Positions 22,508-38,300 of a DNA stretch of 64,000 bases are shown piece by piece. The DNA lies in contig OZ020485.1 of NCBI GenBank assembly GCA_963971405.1, forward strand, positions 5,828,001 to 5,892,000. Reading direction: 5' to 3'. The first letter of the stretch is position 1, and every line of letters starts with the position of its first letter. This stretch comes from Psococerastis gibbosa (taxonomy: Eukaryota > Arthropoda > Insecta > Psocodea > Psocidae). Under the pieces are notes generated by a model that did not search any database, was not told the DNA's origin, and worked only from the letters and a program-made list of their open reading frames with translations. The position numbers and the translations under genes are program-made.

Positions 22508-23065
22508 TTATGAGAATAATATCATGCAACATTATTGCCAAATTTTCTAAAAGGTTTTTCTATCAGCCTAAAACATAGTATACGAGTAGTTCTCAGGTGG
22601 AGAATGATACTGGCAAATAATAAGAAGACATTCATAAAACTGTTGAACTTACTCGTAACTTAGGCATTTTACAATTTTGGTAGATGGAAATTTAATAGCA
22701 TACTCGTTACGCCGTAAAATGCCCTCCAACCTTTGCAGTAGCCTATTATTCAGGTAAATCATTCCAGATGTTAAGTTAACGAGCGGCCGAGGTTTTTTGG
22801 TTAACTTAATAAATTCTCAATTCACGGCTACAAAAATCTAAGAATATTTTTTTGAAAACTACAAACTCAGACTATTTACCCCTCGGACTTATTCTAGGAA
22901 ATCTGGATAATGCACTTTATCGTGTTTTTTTAAGAGTAATAATATTTCTGGTGATAAAATGCAAATTCACAGCGAAAGCTTTTTTTTTATGAAGACTTCA
23001 AAGGCTATTAGTTCTTAAACAAATTTGATTTGTAGGCTATAATCTGTGAAATATGCACGAGTACA

Positions 23066-23071
23066 TTTATT
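23066..23071 (-). promoter_or_regulatory. Candidate poly(A) signal of the ABCG gene
   Basis: AATAAA on the minus strand about 307 bp beyond the stop codon at 23378. Other weak candidates exist; unverified. Confidence 0.3.
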
Positions 23072-23377
23072 TTCTCCTAATTTAATACGTTTGGAAGTTT
23101 GTAGCCTAAAAATCTAACACGGCATACATGAATCTCTTATTATTTGCCTTGGTACCTTACGAACAATCTAGTTTACTTAAGAGTTATGAATTCCAAGTAC
23201 ACTGTCAATTATATTGATTAAGTCGTCGTTCAGTGATAATGATCACCAGTTACAAATAATAAAAATATTACAACTTAAATAACAATAGCCACCTAAATGT
23301 CTAATTTGGTTTAAGATAAACTAGGCAACAATAGTAACTACCGGTTCAGGCGCAACAAAATCGAGATTAAGCCAATT

Positions 23378-26300
23378 TCACCGTTTGACAGAAGTGCTAA
23401 ATCTCAAGACAAAGTAACAAGACACGCGCACTACAATTAATATGGTGAAGAGAGCGGCACAGTTGAGCATGTAATTGGCGTCCTCCATTTGGTATTCCCG
23501 TAAATATCTGCAATAACGACAATACACAACTCACAAACAAATTTAAATATACTGTACGGTAGCTCAAGTATACGATAGTGCAGCTTCTTTTGATTGGACC
23601 TGCGGGCCTACTATGGCGATTAGCATTACCTTATTCTCGGGGTAAAAGTGTAAACAAAGCAATTTTGCATGGCACTTTCCATTATAAAATTATCTTGTTT
23701 ACATTTTTAATCCCAGGTTAAGATTAAAAATAATTGCCATAGTACGCCCGCTGATGTCATTTCGATAAGAAGGCAGGAGTTGTTCAGAAGAAAGTAGGGT
23801 TACAATTCTTGATGTAATATGATACAAATACTTTCACAGCCGGAGTTACGTACTTCCAAACGTTTTGCCAACAACTGCGGTCGACATATTCAGTGGAACT
23901 GCGTATACTTCTAAGATTGTATCTCAGAGGTTCAGCCGACCACGGCCTATCATCCCGGATTCTACCGTTGTATCACATATACTTCCTTCATCATGACCAA
24001 TTAAGGGTAAATGGAGCCCCCTCCCCCCACTTTCCATTTTTTACGCAAAGTCAAATTTCTCATGAAATATCGATCGTAGTCATGAATGAGGTGTCATAAA
24101 CTAGAAAAAATATTCCTCTACACTTTGATGCACATTATGTCCCCGTAACTAAGACCGATCGGCCGCAGTTATTGAATTTGATTAGTAAAAAATAAAGGTA
24201 ACATGGGATGTCAGGTCGAAGGAGTTCCAAAATAGTGGCCAATTGGCTACATAATATGCATTTAAATAAAGAGGAAATTGTTTTTACTGTATGAAATTTT
24301 ATGAAGACTTGACTTTGTGCAAAAAATCGAAAAAATGCGGCAGTTCATTTTGCTCTTAATAGAACCCACTTCCACAGCGAGGGTCAACCGAGCCCAGCCT
24401 TCTAATTCATTTGTAAGCAAATGACGGCAGATAAAATCAAAACATATTCCGCTATAATTAGTTGTAATAGTAGAGTCATTTGCGTTAAATCTTTCGACGT
24501 GATCATTTCATCGTACCTTTTAGGGTCACGGAAGAGGCAGAAGTCTTCGGGGCAGGCCAGCCTTTCACGGTTCATACCGTAGAGTGCGAACATAATGCCT
24601 TCGAAGGCATAACGCACAAAGCTCAGATACGTTAGCCAATGAAGATACCGTGGAATGGTGTCGAATGTCACGAAAAACCCCGAAAATAGTATGAAAGGAA
24701 CTGAAGCAACTGGCCCGATAAATACACCATTCTGAAAAAGGAAAAAATTGCTAGAATTATGCTTGGGTGATCAACATTGGATTTATCATTATTTTTTCTT
24801 TCAAAATTGACAGGCAAGCATATAAAAACCCCGATAAGTACATTACACTGATTTTACAGCACAATTTTAAATCAGTCGGGGAAATTGACTAAATTTTGAT
24901 AAAGCTTGTATTTTTTATGAATTTTTCATCTGACCACTTTTATACCTTAGCGGCTGTGGTTCGTTTGTTGTTCGTCAACGAAATATTTTGAAATGTCCCT
25001 TAACAGCACATTCGGCTTACACCTATTAATGTTTCCCCATTACAGTTGGGCGTGCCTACTGGAGTGGAAGGAAGGCGCCATTAAAGTCAGTAAGCCTGTA
25101 TTATCATACAGGCAAACACCGCAAACTACGATAAAAAATTACGGTAGGTTGACTGAGACTTACTGTGCAATTGTTATGTGAGCATCAGTCATCTTACAAA
25201 TGATAAATACGATGCGAGCTTTCGGAAATATCATTTGAAAGATGACTGTTGATCGCTTAACACTTGCACATGTGGAAGAGAAACTCCACCAAGACGATAC
25301 CGTTTTATAACAAGTAGATTCAAAGCGGCGTCATAATTTCCTAATTATCATTACTTACCTCGACACGCATGGCAGCACCAATGAGAAGTCCGAGGCTCTG
25401 AGAGATGAGCGAGGTAAAAATACACATTGCGGACACCATCAAGAACCTAGTCGATTCCAAAGGTTGAGCAGTCATAAAGTAAACAATCAGTATATAAATC
25501 ATACTGAACACAATCTGAAACAAAACAGATGAACACGTAATAATTGAAATGGTTTTTTGCAGTAAATTGTAACTATATCATTCATTCTCCTAAATACAAT
25601 ATTCTGCAACAAATTGAGCTATTTCAATGATCCTGGTTGTCAGTGAGCACTAAAATTTTGGAATTTCTAATAACATGCCTCTCAACATACCTCATACCAT
25701 CTGTATACCTATTACTATTTTAACTTTTTAGTTCTTGTATTGTTTTCTGCACCTTGCCTCCACGTGCAAAATGGCTGCACAATGGCAAAGGACCCAAAGA
25801 AGGTAAATTTATTTTCTAAATTTATGTAACTGAATTCATTTTGGGAATTACACTATAACACTAAAATGAAAATTTGATGAACTTACTTGGAAGGGCACGT
25901 CTGCCGAAGTTTTGGCAAAGTAAAAAGCTTTTAAAGAATACCAATAGTTGAGGTGCTCCCGCACGAATACTGTCTTTTCAATTGGGACTGAAATTAAATA
26001 GAAAATGCCATATAATATAATAACAGTTGTTCAGTGCCATGTTACAACGTTTTCTTCAGTCCATATCGCAAGGCAGGGCCCGTGTGCGACTTATACTATC
26101 TGGCGCTTGTATACATATACTTATTTAGCCATAATAAAACTGATAATTCAATCTTGAATTCGTCGACATTATATGGTTTTGGATAAAATAAAATAAATAA
26201 ATTATGCATTCAAACTTGAACTTGTCGGCATTATACATTAATTAATTTAACATCCACTCAAAGTTATTATTGGGTCTTCCTCTTTTTTTGGAGTATGGGG

Positions 26301-29300
26301 CTTCAGTCAAGTTAAACTGAGCTGAGTTGAGCCAAACGTCACAGCAGAAAAATCAGGGTAAGTTGACTGAGGCATACCGTGCAAGTGTTCATTTTCTTTT
26401 ATTCCCTCATTTCGGATATAACCAGTGACTTTCATTTTTGAAAGGAGCACAATGTGGAGTAAGATATAGTGGTAACTTTAGCTAATTTAATACGTTATTA
26501 CAGTATGTCTCATTTCACCGAAGAAAACACATCTACAATTTGCCCATTTGCCATCCGAACGACACACATAGGCATTGAATATACAATATGTATATTATAT
26601 TGAATGACATAGGCTAATAAAAGATGTACATGTTTTTTTTAAGTCATCAAAACGGTTGTATACCTTACTTCAAAAATTGGTGGGTGCTTGTGACCATACG
26701 ATATAAGTCACGCTTGCCAAAAATGTCCACAACTCATAACACGGGTATTAACCCACCGAGGCGACGGATACATTCATTGCATTGTTTGTATGCGATTAGG
26801 GGGGTATTCCATATACTTCAATCGTCAACGAAAAATTGAAAAATGACGTTTTAGCAGACATTAAAGACATACTAAAAATTCTGCTACCACGTCAATTTAC
26901 GTCATTTTGACGTCATTTTTCAATTTTTCGTTGACGTTGTACGTATGTGGAATGGGCACCTTAACATACAAAAAAAAAATGTACTTACATGTGAGAATTG
27001 TGGGCATCATAGCAGTGAACATGAGGAAGAGTAGCATAACAAATATGCAACCTGAATTGTTGTAGACTTTGGACGCATCGTTTCCGATATTGTAGTAAAT
27101 CATCCCGATTAATAAACCAACCAGGATATGAGAAATTAAACGTATCAATGTTAATGTCTGCAAATAAATTCAGACTCATTAGTTCAGAAAACTCACAAGA
27201 CCTAATTATTTTGACAGTAGGAAGCCTTCAGAGTGAAGGTTGAATTCGGTATACTGCATTGAACGGGAGAGGCCACGTATGAATCCTGCACAGTACAATT
27301 GTGGGGTGAAAATGTAGATGCCTTCGTTGTGGATCTGAATAATCTGTTGTTGGCATATTAAACGCTATTTATTATTACTATTTATTATTACACCTCTATA
27401 ATGTGGCGTAAACTGTTGCATAGAAATAGGTACTATTTTAAAAAAACCAAAACGTTGAAATTTTTTACCCATTTACTACTTACATTTACTGACCACTTTT
27501 GGTTTTGTTGTGCATTTTTAAATGGCAACCATCAAACTTTATATATGTCTTATTGATAGTGGAGATGTTTCATAGTTCAGAGAAAAATTAGTGATGATAA
27601 GACATATAGAGAGATGGTCCCACCTACAGTTCTATTCCGGACATTCGAGTGGGCCAAAAAATGTTTTTGAATTCTGGGGCCACATGATGCCACGTCTTCT
27701 GTGACCGTCCACGTGTGACCAGGTGGCCCAAGAATTCAAAGTATATTTTTGACGTGCTCGAATGTCCCTCTCCCCTATATAGAAGTCTCGTCCTACCTGT
27801 CGGTAGGGCTTTTGTCTTCTTACCTGATCTCGAAGAACAGATAAAAACGTCCGCTTGAGCAGAATATAATATTGTAACCAACCAGACGTAGGAAAACCAA
27901 CGCTTCGTTTATCATTAAGATTTAATGACTCATCAGAATCTAATAATGTCGTCTGGCAAGTTATTGAATCACCATTCGGCGCATAAACTTTAAGTTCATC
28001 TGAAAAAATAAAGTCAGGACATGTAAAGTAGTGGTGGGGACTCCGGCTTTAACCCGAAAGGTTGTTAATTCTAGTCTCACAGTTGCTACCTCTTCTGGAC
28101 ATGCTACGGAGAGCAGGCGGTTGAGTGTCAGAGAAGGCCTTATAACTCCTTTAACTTGGCTTAGTAATTTAAAAATACATTCACCACCTCCCCGGTTTCA
28201 ATGATTCCAACCTCTGATATTGGTACATATAACCGTTAAGTGTCCCCATCCAGATTTACAGTGCATGTTGCCTACAAAAGGAAGCAAACCTAAGAAGCTT
28301 CCAGTTGTAAAGAGCACATTGGACACCCCCCCCCCCCCAATTTATGTTCATTTAATGAAATTTCACAAAAAAAATATCACGTCCATGTCACCAACACCGA
28401 CGAGATAGGTAAGTAGTTTTTGAACTCTTTCCTCTAGACACTATTTGTACAAATCAAGTGCAATTGTAACCAGTAATCGGTAAAGTAAAAGTAAATTCGT
28501 GTCGGGGTTTTCAAAATGCAAATGGTACAGGAGTTTTCAGGTTGCATCAGCAGCCTCCTGTTTAACCTATCGACAGTCAGGGAAGACTGCCGGGACCGCC
28601 GGCTTTACATGCCCTCCGAAGCATGGTAGTCAGAAGATAAATAATTGTACCACTAGAAAATTTTGGCATTCGGGTGGGACTCGAACCAGTCACCTTCTGG
28701 ATGATAGTCCGAGTCGTTACCTCTACGCCATTCAGACTACACCAGTAATCGGTGTTGTAAACTGATAAAGATAATTCATCAATGTGTAGAGGAGCGTTTC
28801 TGCTGAACGATGTGATTCCTTTCCTTTCCTTTCCAATTTATACGTAGTATAAGGAAAGCTTTGTGACGGTCGAAATTTTCGATTCCGAGATTTCAACGGA
28901 TTTATATGTTTTAAGGTCCCAGGAACCCAAAAAAAGTGGTTTTTACGAAATGTCTGTCTGTCTGTCTGTCTGTGCGTCGATTTCCGGGCAAACTACTCGG
29001 TCGATTTTGATGAAATTCGGCATGTAGGTTCACAAAAATCATACCTCGGGACTATTTTATTTTTATTTTGGGCTAACTCAATTTGGGGGGGTTTTATTTT
29101 CAAAAAATTTCAAAAAAACGTCTAAAAAAATTATTTCCCAAAAACGGCTCCAACGATTTCTTTTAAATTCACATATATTGTAGTTGTTATTAATGTTGAT
29201 AAAATGCGGGGGGTCGCTTGCCCCTTGATAGTTTGCTTCTGGGGGTAAAAAAATAAAAATGACTAAATTTTAATGAAAAATGACTAAAAAATAATTTTTC

Positions 29301-32300
29301 TGCGACACCTTTCTATCGATGATTTCTACCTTCAGGTATGTTTTAGGTGTTAAATTGAGTAACGAAACCGGACAGGTTGCTTTCCCAAAAAAGTATTTGG
29401 TTTTGTACAAAAAAATGTTTTTGAAAAAATGATAGAAAATTCACGCTCAAATGCATTGCGTGCCCTGCCAGTATTGCTGTGTGGTAATGTGTTGGTCTGA
29501 CCTATCTACAATTTACCTCACCACCAGTGACGAGTGACGTCAGGTGGACTTCAAAAGAGACTTTTTGAAAATTGTATTAAATATCAAAAACTACCAGACT
29601 ACTATACCATCACCTCATGTGATTTTCTAGGAATCTAAAGTGTCCACAATGAGCTAATGTTAACGAGCAGATACGCTACTAATTAAAAAAAAGATGAAAT
29701 AAAGCACTCACTCGTTGCATCTGTCGTCTTCTGTTTCCATGAAAATCCAGGGCTATTGACCGCAGTAACTAATTGTTCGACACAATTCCCATGCTCTCCA
29801 CACGCTACTTCAATTACTGTAACAACCAGTGAAACGTCACGACAAGCTTAGCATTAACGATCGGTCTCGGAATAGAATCCATGAAATATAAAATCACAAA
29901 TCTTCTCCGTTGGTATAGCTCGCGGAAACACATTACTACACGTTGACACTGATGCTTACAGTGACATGGCAAGAGAGCATGTGCCCCGCTAGTTTAAATG
30001 ATCTGCGGTTATCCGCGCAAATCTGATGATCCTGTTAGAATGAGGTACATCAGTCCTATCCATCGCTTGGTCCGATAGAGTGCTCTGCGTGCCCCTATCC
30101 CATTTTATACTTTTTACTACTGTTATCTATTTTTTATTTTTCACGGTTCCGGTGCCTAGGGGATGTGTGCAAGTGTGCCTCTGCCGCACGTTTTAACAGA
30201 CACTGTACTTGTCGGGCTTGTGGTCCAGCGGTTAAGACGACGCCCCGGATAGGCGTAGATCGTGGGTTTAATTCCCACCTGGCCCAGCTTTTCCTAAATC
30301 CTCTAATTTCGGTTATAAAGAAGAGGTTACCACTTCAACCTAAGTTAATTTAATGTCAGTGTACGCTTTAATACTGCAATATATTGAATAATCCTTCTGT
30401 CCCTTTCGTCACGTCGCAGTTCAAGCATCTAACCTTGTCCAGTCATCGGGGTTAGCCCATTTTAGCTCTATAGGTTCTGTAATCATTACTAGATCTTACT
30501 AATTAAACCCCATGTTAACTCACCAAAATCGGCCGGATTATGGTAGCTCGGGCATTCCAACCCCATTGATGATAGAAAAGGGACCAGGCCCATGGTGGGT
30601 CCATTGTAAATACTTTGGCCCTCTGCGAGCACATACAGGCCGTCAAACTTTTCAAAAACTCGTGCACTCGGCTGGTGGATGGTGCAGATGATGGTCCGGC
30701 CTCCTCGTGAGAGGCTTTCTAACAAACATATACACTGGAAACAGGAGCTGCTGTCTAGACCACTGCAAATAAATGAAAACGTGTCAGTATTCATTCATAC
30801 ATCAGGTGAGGGAGACCATTTGAATAAAAACTTAACATTGTGTCATTCATAGTATAAATATATAAAAAAATGCGATATCCATATTGGCATGAAGTGTACG
30901 CTAATGGCAGTTGTACGCCTCGGGATGGCTTGACCTGCTTCGGGCCTGCTGACGACCGCAGACAATGGGAGCCTAGTTGGCCGCATTGTATAGCGGGAGC
31001 CGGAAGCAGGGTGACGAGACCAGCCTCGTCTGGACCAAAGTACTCCGGAGGGCGGACATTTTACCTGCGCCTGCTGTTTCAAGTACATCCACGTAGAATA
31101 CATCAGCCTCGTCTTGTTCTTTAGGGTAATTTCCACATTTACTGTTGAATACAGGTGTTATATGGTACCTTAGAATCACCCTGATCTCTGAGTCTGAGGA
31201 ATCATACGACACTTTTATCTGGAGGAACTAATGAAGAAAATACTTGACCTTTGGCGGCACTGGCATAATTTATTTTATTGTATGGCCATTATTATGCTAT
31301 TATTTTCCCAAAATAGGGTTGAATCGTAAGCCTTCAAAAGGAAAATTAAGCAGTAACAAAGAAACTCAGTTGTTGGCTGTAACACAGATGTTTGTTATTT
31401 GCTACGCAACCTTACGAAAATATCTGTATCTGTTTATAAATTCACCTAGAGTTCCATAAGAGGGATGGGACATTTACTTCTGCCAAGGAAGGTTTTTTTA
31501 ATTTGTGGGGTCACCTGCCACATCTTTTTCGACGAATCAGAGGCTTCGACACTTCCAGACAATAACAAATCACGTCGTGACTGCAAGTCGCGCTGTGATT
31601 CGTTAAAAAAATATGTGTCAATAGGTCAAAGCTTTGATCAATGGTCGAAAAAGAAATTCAAAAAATATCCTTGGCAGTTGGCTGCAACGAATTTCCCATC
31701 TCAATTGTTTATTGTTACCTGGTAGGCTCGTCGAAGAACATAACGGGTGGATTATTGACCAATTCGAGAGCTATTGATAATCGTTTTCTTTGTCCTCCTG
31801 ACAAACTGCTCGTCATTGTGTCACTTGCGTCGAATAGTCCCAGCGCTTGCAGAATCTCATCAATTATCACTTTCTTTGCTACTTGTCCCATTTCTTTTCC
31901 AAGCTAAACAAACAATTATAGTGGTAGCTGAATACATCAAGTATATTTATGATCATATGCGAGTTAAATTGGCATTGCTTATTGTCCAAGTATACAAAAA
32001 TATATTTTGGTTTGATTTGATAACAAAATGCATATTTTCAAGAATTTCCCGTTGCCTAGGAATATGGAATGACATTGTCCATTATCCACATAATGAAGAG
32101 GACGTAATAATCAACCAGCAGAACCTTCATAATTAAATTATGAAATTATTACTCTTTTAAATAAATAAATAACTATTTTTGTTGTTCTATTACTAAGCCA
32201 ACCTAGCGGAGTTAGGGCTACAAAGCCCTCACTTACACTCAACTAGGAAGACCCGGGACCGCCTGCTTTACATGCCCTCCGAAGCATGGCTAGAAAATGT

Positions 32301-35300
32301 AGCCAGTGTGGGACTCGAACCAAGAACCTTTCGGGTGAAAGTACTCTTCATGTCTTTACAAGAAGCAACGTTTACTTTTAGTTTTTTTATTTATCGTGAG
32401 ACATAATCCATCCACACGAACCCTCATTGAACCGTATTCCCCGATAAATTGCACTGTATAGCCCTCTTCACCGTAGCCTTGCACAATTGATAGAAATGAG
32501 ATAGGATCTAGTTTAGGGAATAGGCCTACACGCCTGAATTTCATTGCGTGCGAGCTTTGGCAGCCAAAATGCTGTAAATCGAGACCATTTAAAAAACAAA
32601 ACCAAGCAAATTATGTGCAGCGGAAGTAGATAAAGAATAAACAATTTCTAAAGCACGCACAAATGTGAAATTCGTACTAGTGCATGTCGGTAATGACACG
32701 TTGTCTATTCAATAAAAAAAACTGGGATAAATATTAGTAAGTAGTAGTAAGTGGCTAGTTCCAGTAACACCAATAAGGGAAATGGATCTGAGGAAAATTT
32801 ACACGTACCCAACTATTGTCATGCACACGCCCCGCACCTAGCCTCCGAGTAAGTTACTAAGTTAACTGGCTGACTAACACAAGTTCCTTGGCTAAGCCAC
32901 TGTTAGACTTGTTACAGATAAAGCCTCAACTTGCCCATTGTCGCTTGCAGCTGGTATAGGTGAACATCAAGGACATGCGCCAGTTCTACGGCCCCAATTA
33001 ATGCGGATACAACAGGAAAAATCAGAAAAATTCCCAAAGGAACCTTTATCGAGTTCTGACTATCTTGATATTTTTTTGAATGGCTTTTTATGGACACCCT
33101 GTGTAATGGCCCATTGAACCTTGCCAATGACATCAATGATTTTTCGGGCAATATTAATGGTATTCTTTCCGCATGGAATTTGCTGCTGGTACACGGGTTA
33201 ATGCCATCGTAGCCAACCCACACCAGCTACAAGCGACAGCAGACAAGCCAAGGCATGCTTATTATCGACACATTGCAACAGTCGTCAGCCCGACTTAACC
33301 TGTTTAATGTTCGAGTCACTGGCTATCACAAGTTGAGTCTACAAATAGTTTTTAAAACAGTTGTATAAATTAACTTTTTGCACCTTGAGATTAGCCGACA
33401 CTGACATTGCCTCTCTTACGGACAGATGGGGAAGTAATTGGTCGTCTTGCATGATATAAGCAGACAGCTTGCGAAATCTCCGCAGATTTCGGTCTCTACC
33501 GTTGACAGAGATCTTTCCGGTCATCCTCCGATCATTCGAACTGAAACAAAAAGACAATTTAGCTACTTGACAATCATCGACCGTCTGATTTAGTGTTATA
33601 ATCTGAATTATAAAGGAGATCTAGGAATTTAACAAAGGGTTAGTTGGACTTACATTGCCTGTTGTGTTAATAGTCATTAGAGGCATGGGGGAGAGTTATG
33701 GAATGTCATTTGAAAACTATGCGGTAATAACGTGTCCCACACTTGCTATATTTCATGGGTTCGGAGAGCATGTAAAGCAGGCGGTCTCGGAGCTTCCTAG
33801 TTGAGCATAAGAGAGGGTTTCATAGCCATACTCCGCTTAGTTGGCTAAGCAATAGAACAAAATGTTATTATTTATTTATGTACCTACATAATTTTTGTTG
33901 CTGTTGTGTTTTTAGCCCGCCTTACTAGGAAACTAGGAAAAATAATTGGATTCCAATGACCTTTAGAGGCCACAGGCTACCCCCCCCCCCCTCACCCAAA
34001 TCAGTTATATGCACAAAGAAAAATTGCATAGGAAATATAAATTATATTGTAGAGCTAGTAGAGCTATCATTGAAAAATAGTACAAAGAAGGGGACGTGTT
34101 CCTTTACATTGTATTGTTATAGCGTAAATAGCCGTTATTCACACATAATAATAATAATGACTTTTGTTCTATTGCTAAGCGCCACCTAGCGGAGTTAGGG
34201 CTATAAAGCAATCTCTTAAACTCACCTAGGAAGGTCCGGGACCACCTGCTTTATATGAAAATGCAGTGAGTGTGCGGGACTGGAACCAACAAACTATCGG
34301 GTGAAATTCGGAGTCCGTACCACTACTCCCCATGTTCTGCCACATATTGGACAGTTTTGGAAAGGCTCCTCAATATCAATGTTCTATTCAAATCAAGCTC
34401 AATAACTGTGGCCAATCGGTTTTAGCGACGGCCACGAACCCTACTATATAGAATATAGAACAATCCTCTTATTTATCAATTTCTCAATGATAGCTCTACG
34501 ATCGACATTTATTTTGAAACCTGATTAAGGCTTTTTCCCTTTGGTTGCCCCTGAAAGTCCATCAATGCCCAGCCTCTTATTTCACAAACTAAATAGCGGC
34601 AATAGTCAAGCTATCGATAGAAACCAATTGGCACATATTATTTATACCGACCTTCACCTGCAATTTTTTTTTTAACAAGGCCAATGTGGCGGCTGAAGGA
34701 ATGGGATCGATAGCTATAAGAGGGGTTGTCTGCGTGACTGACTCAGTCGGGAGACCTATACTTCACTCTCGCCCCTTTGCAGCCCATTTGAAACAATGTA
34801 TTTCATATACGGTGGGCAGATAACATGAAAAATGTCCCCGAAAGTTTTCAACACGCAACGCTAGCCACACTACGATGGTTAATAAATTAGCACAAGCCGC
34901 ACATCACTTTTTGATGCTCATTAATTGCGCCGGAATAAATTTGGGGCACACAACTTGACCGCTAAAAGAGCGTGGAAATCAAACAGACTAACAACACGTA
35001 CTGTAGGACACCGAGGCTAGCTAGATGGCTATCCGAAACGCATGCAATGGAGCAGTGAAAAGGAGTTTTCTAATCAAAGAGGGAGGATCTCGCCATAAGC
35101 GCAACACAGTCAAAATCAAGCTGTTTAGATGATCAGGGATCCAAGGTCAAGTGGGCAGAACTTATTGCGCCTGTATTCTGTTGCCAGTCCTGCCTGTTGC
35201 ATTGTTTTTCATTTGCCGCTATTTTATTTTTTTTTGTTGCAACCCTACAACCTGGTTATGCGCCATCTATTGTATTTCATTATCATTGAGGTCACCTCTA

Positions 35301-38300
35301 TCGGACGATTTCGTTTTCTATTTTAAAAAATAACTCACTGAGCAGAAATGCGCATTGAATCTTAGAATATCGAGACAAAAAACATTAATGAGATTGACTT
35401 ACGAATATCCAGCAAGAATGTTCATCAAAGTGCTTTTCCCTGCGCCTGATGGTCCCATAATTGCGCTTAGTTCCCCGGATTTGAACTTTCCACTCACACA
35501 CTTTAATATTGTCTTGAAACCTGCAATAAAAAAGTCTATTAAAATACTTATAATACATGATATTATAAAATTATAATGCTTTAATATTGTCTTGAAACTT
35601 CAAATAAAAAAAGTACATTAAGATACTCGCACACCCTTTAATAATGTATTGAAACCTTAAAAAAAGTACGATACATTAAAATTCACATTTGAACCCAAGA
35701 AGAAGGAAACTGGAAGAACTTTCAAAATGTTCTAATTTTATTTTTTTCCGAAATTGATTCATTTCTAAGATTGCAGCACCTCAAAATTATCAGGCGGTCC
35801 CGGGTCTTCCTAATTGAGTGTAAATTTTATTTTTACTGCTGATAGTTATTTAAGTTAAATGTTAGATTTTTTAATTTAGTTATAATTGTATTGTATTGTG
35901 TTCAATATAATTATTCATTCATTCATTACTCCGCTAGGTTGGCATAGTAATAGAACAAAAAATCAATATTTATTTATTTAAAAAGTAGTTATGATTAGGC
36001 TTATAAATGTAACAAGTATGGGACTCGAGCCTTTCAGCTGAAAGTCCTTAAAACTGCAGTACATGTGCTGACATATTGTATTCAGACTTTTTAGCCAACA
36101 AACTGAAATAGCGCCATTCTTCTCAGACCTTGTCGCATGAGTTGTTTTAGTTTAACTTCAATTTAGTTTTTGATAACTGGCAAAATCCCAAAACCATTAA
36201 AATATCCATCTACGTCAGAGCTTGCGTGTTCCATTGAACTTATAACAACAGGTTTGAAAAGAATATTCCCCTCAGTTTGTTAGGGCTTCATTGACACTGA
36301 CTGTATATAAATATTAAATAATCAAGTTACAAAAAGGGTAATTAAAGAAAAAATTCCTATCCGGGGAACATAATGACCCGGAAAGGCAAAATCCCACCAA
36401 TTTTCAAACCTCCTTTCTTTGTGCGAGTGTTGTATTTCCCCGTCAACCCATAGCATTTTGAGCATGAGTAATCTCATAAAATTTCCTGAACACCGCAGCG
36501 AATGGCGCAAACGCTTGAAAGAGACCTGCACCATAAAAACATCTCACAATACAAACAAGATAGTTCGGCTATAAATTTCAGTCATAACCCACAATCTATG
36601 ATTTTTGAATGGCTTACCTCTTTTCCTTCCTTCTGTAACTGAATATGTGAGATTTGTAAACTCTATATCTACAGGCGCTCTCGCAGGCAAATGGCTCAAC
36701 ATAATCGGCTTTCGTATGCTGGATCCGCTTTCATTCTGGATTTTCTTAACTAATCCTTTTCCGCAGCCCATCTTTATTTGTACACTGCTGTGCGCTGGCC
36801 TGAAATAGAAAGAGAAAACGTTTAGAATAAATCAGCTCATTAATTTAAGACAATACTGTCCGTAGACTTTGGGTACCCCTGGATCACACTCAAACTTGAC
36901 ACTGCTTTTTGTTATTTAATTATATATTACAAGATTGTTGCTGATGACAATTTTTTACATAGCATTTTTAATTTAGGTGAGCAGTTTTTCCATAACCGTG
37001 AAAATACGTTAAATGTCGGCTCCCTTTCACTGTATAATGTAAATAATGAATTTAATCAATTCAGGCAAAACCTACCACCACCTCACACTCTACCCCATCT
37101 TCGCGGCAACAGCACTGTCGTCAACTCCACAATACAATTTTTTTTAAAGATATTAACCTTCATTCACAACTGTAACTTTTTTTTTTAAATTAATAATCGC
37201 ATACAAAGAATTTAATGAATGTATACGATTGATCTCTTCAGTCGCCTCTGTAGGTTAGTACCCGTGTTGAGTTACGACACGTCTCCGATCGCATGGCCAT
37301 CGAAGTCGATAATTAATTACCTAAATTACCTGACGCACACTCTCAAACACACACCATAACATGCTATCTCAGACAGTCCTTGGGCAACCTCGTTGTCCAG
37401 TGCACTCTTCAAACCCACCAATCAAACCATGAGCACCACCTATCAGAAAGCCCCACCTAAGGGCACAAATATCCGCAAGGATCTCGCGCCTTAAAATTCA
37501 CTTTCAATTTTCACTTTTTTCCTTGACCAGTAACCCCGGACAAGGTGCATATTTTGAGAAAAACAATTTGGTTATTAATTAGCATTAGTACGCTCAAGCG
37601 TCCGCTTATCGAGCGATCATAGTGCGGTGGCACTGCAAGATATAAAATATAATTAAAAATAATAAACCATTATAGAGTACTCACTCTAGCCTTCTGGCAA
37701 TGAATGAGATCCTTCTGAACTCTGAAGGATGATATTGTTACATATATATGTATATAATAAAATTTATATATATAATATAAAAATATGTATATATATATAT
37801 AAAATTATATGTATAATAAATTGGCTAATAGTCTGCATTTGAAATTAAGTATTTATTTTTATTTTTTTTATTTTCCCTATTTTGTTCAATTCTTTTAGTT
37901 TAAGTGGCAATTTGTTACATATCTCTGGTAAAACTGTTTCATTGAGGCGTCTGCCGTACTTATAATGTGTTATAGGAATATCTTGTCTCAATGTGTCTTA
38001 TTCATTTCTCAGTTGCCTCTTATTCTGTGTGTTTCCAACAATTTTGCTTAAATACTTCAAATCGTTATTCTTTATTATAAGATATTTGTACAGTTTTCCT
38101 ATTGGTAGTATATCTAGAAAGCTGTATTTTTCGTCTATATTTTTAAATTTATTGTTTAATTCATTAGATAACATGTTTTTTACTATTTTATTTTTGCATT
38201 TTTTGTATTTTTGTGAAATAGCTGTTGTTATCTTTCCCCCAAGTTTTTATTCCATAATTTAATACTGATTCATGGTAAATAATTTTTAGGGTTTTTTAGC

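Noticed and set aside
24402-24671. Alternative C-terminus of the ABCG protein by reading through the donor at 24516
   Set aside because: The spliced last exon 23507-23378 restores the conserved YFVLR-type end, whereas read-through gives an unrelated tail.
30213-30285. Functional tRNA gene
   Set aside because: Good tRNA shape, but C at position 33, an unrelated 3' tail and a second diverged copy at 59898 indicate a SINE head.
32912-33223. 103-codon open frame on the minus strand in an ABCG intron
   Set aside because: No recognisable domain, no matching splice sites and not in phase with neighbouring exons; possibly an old transposon remnant.
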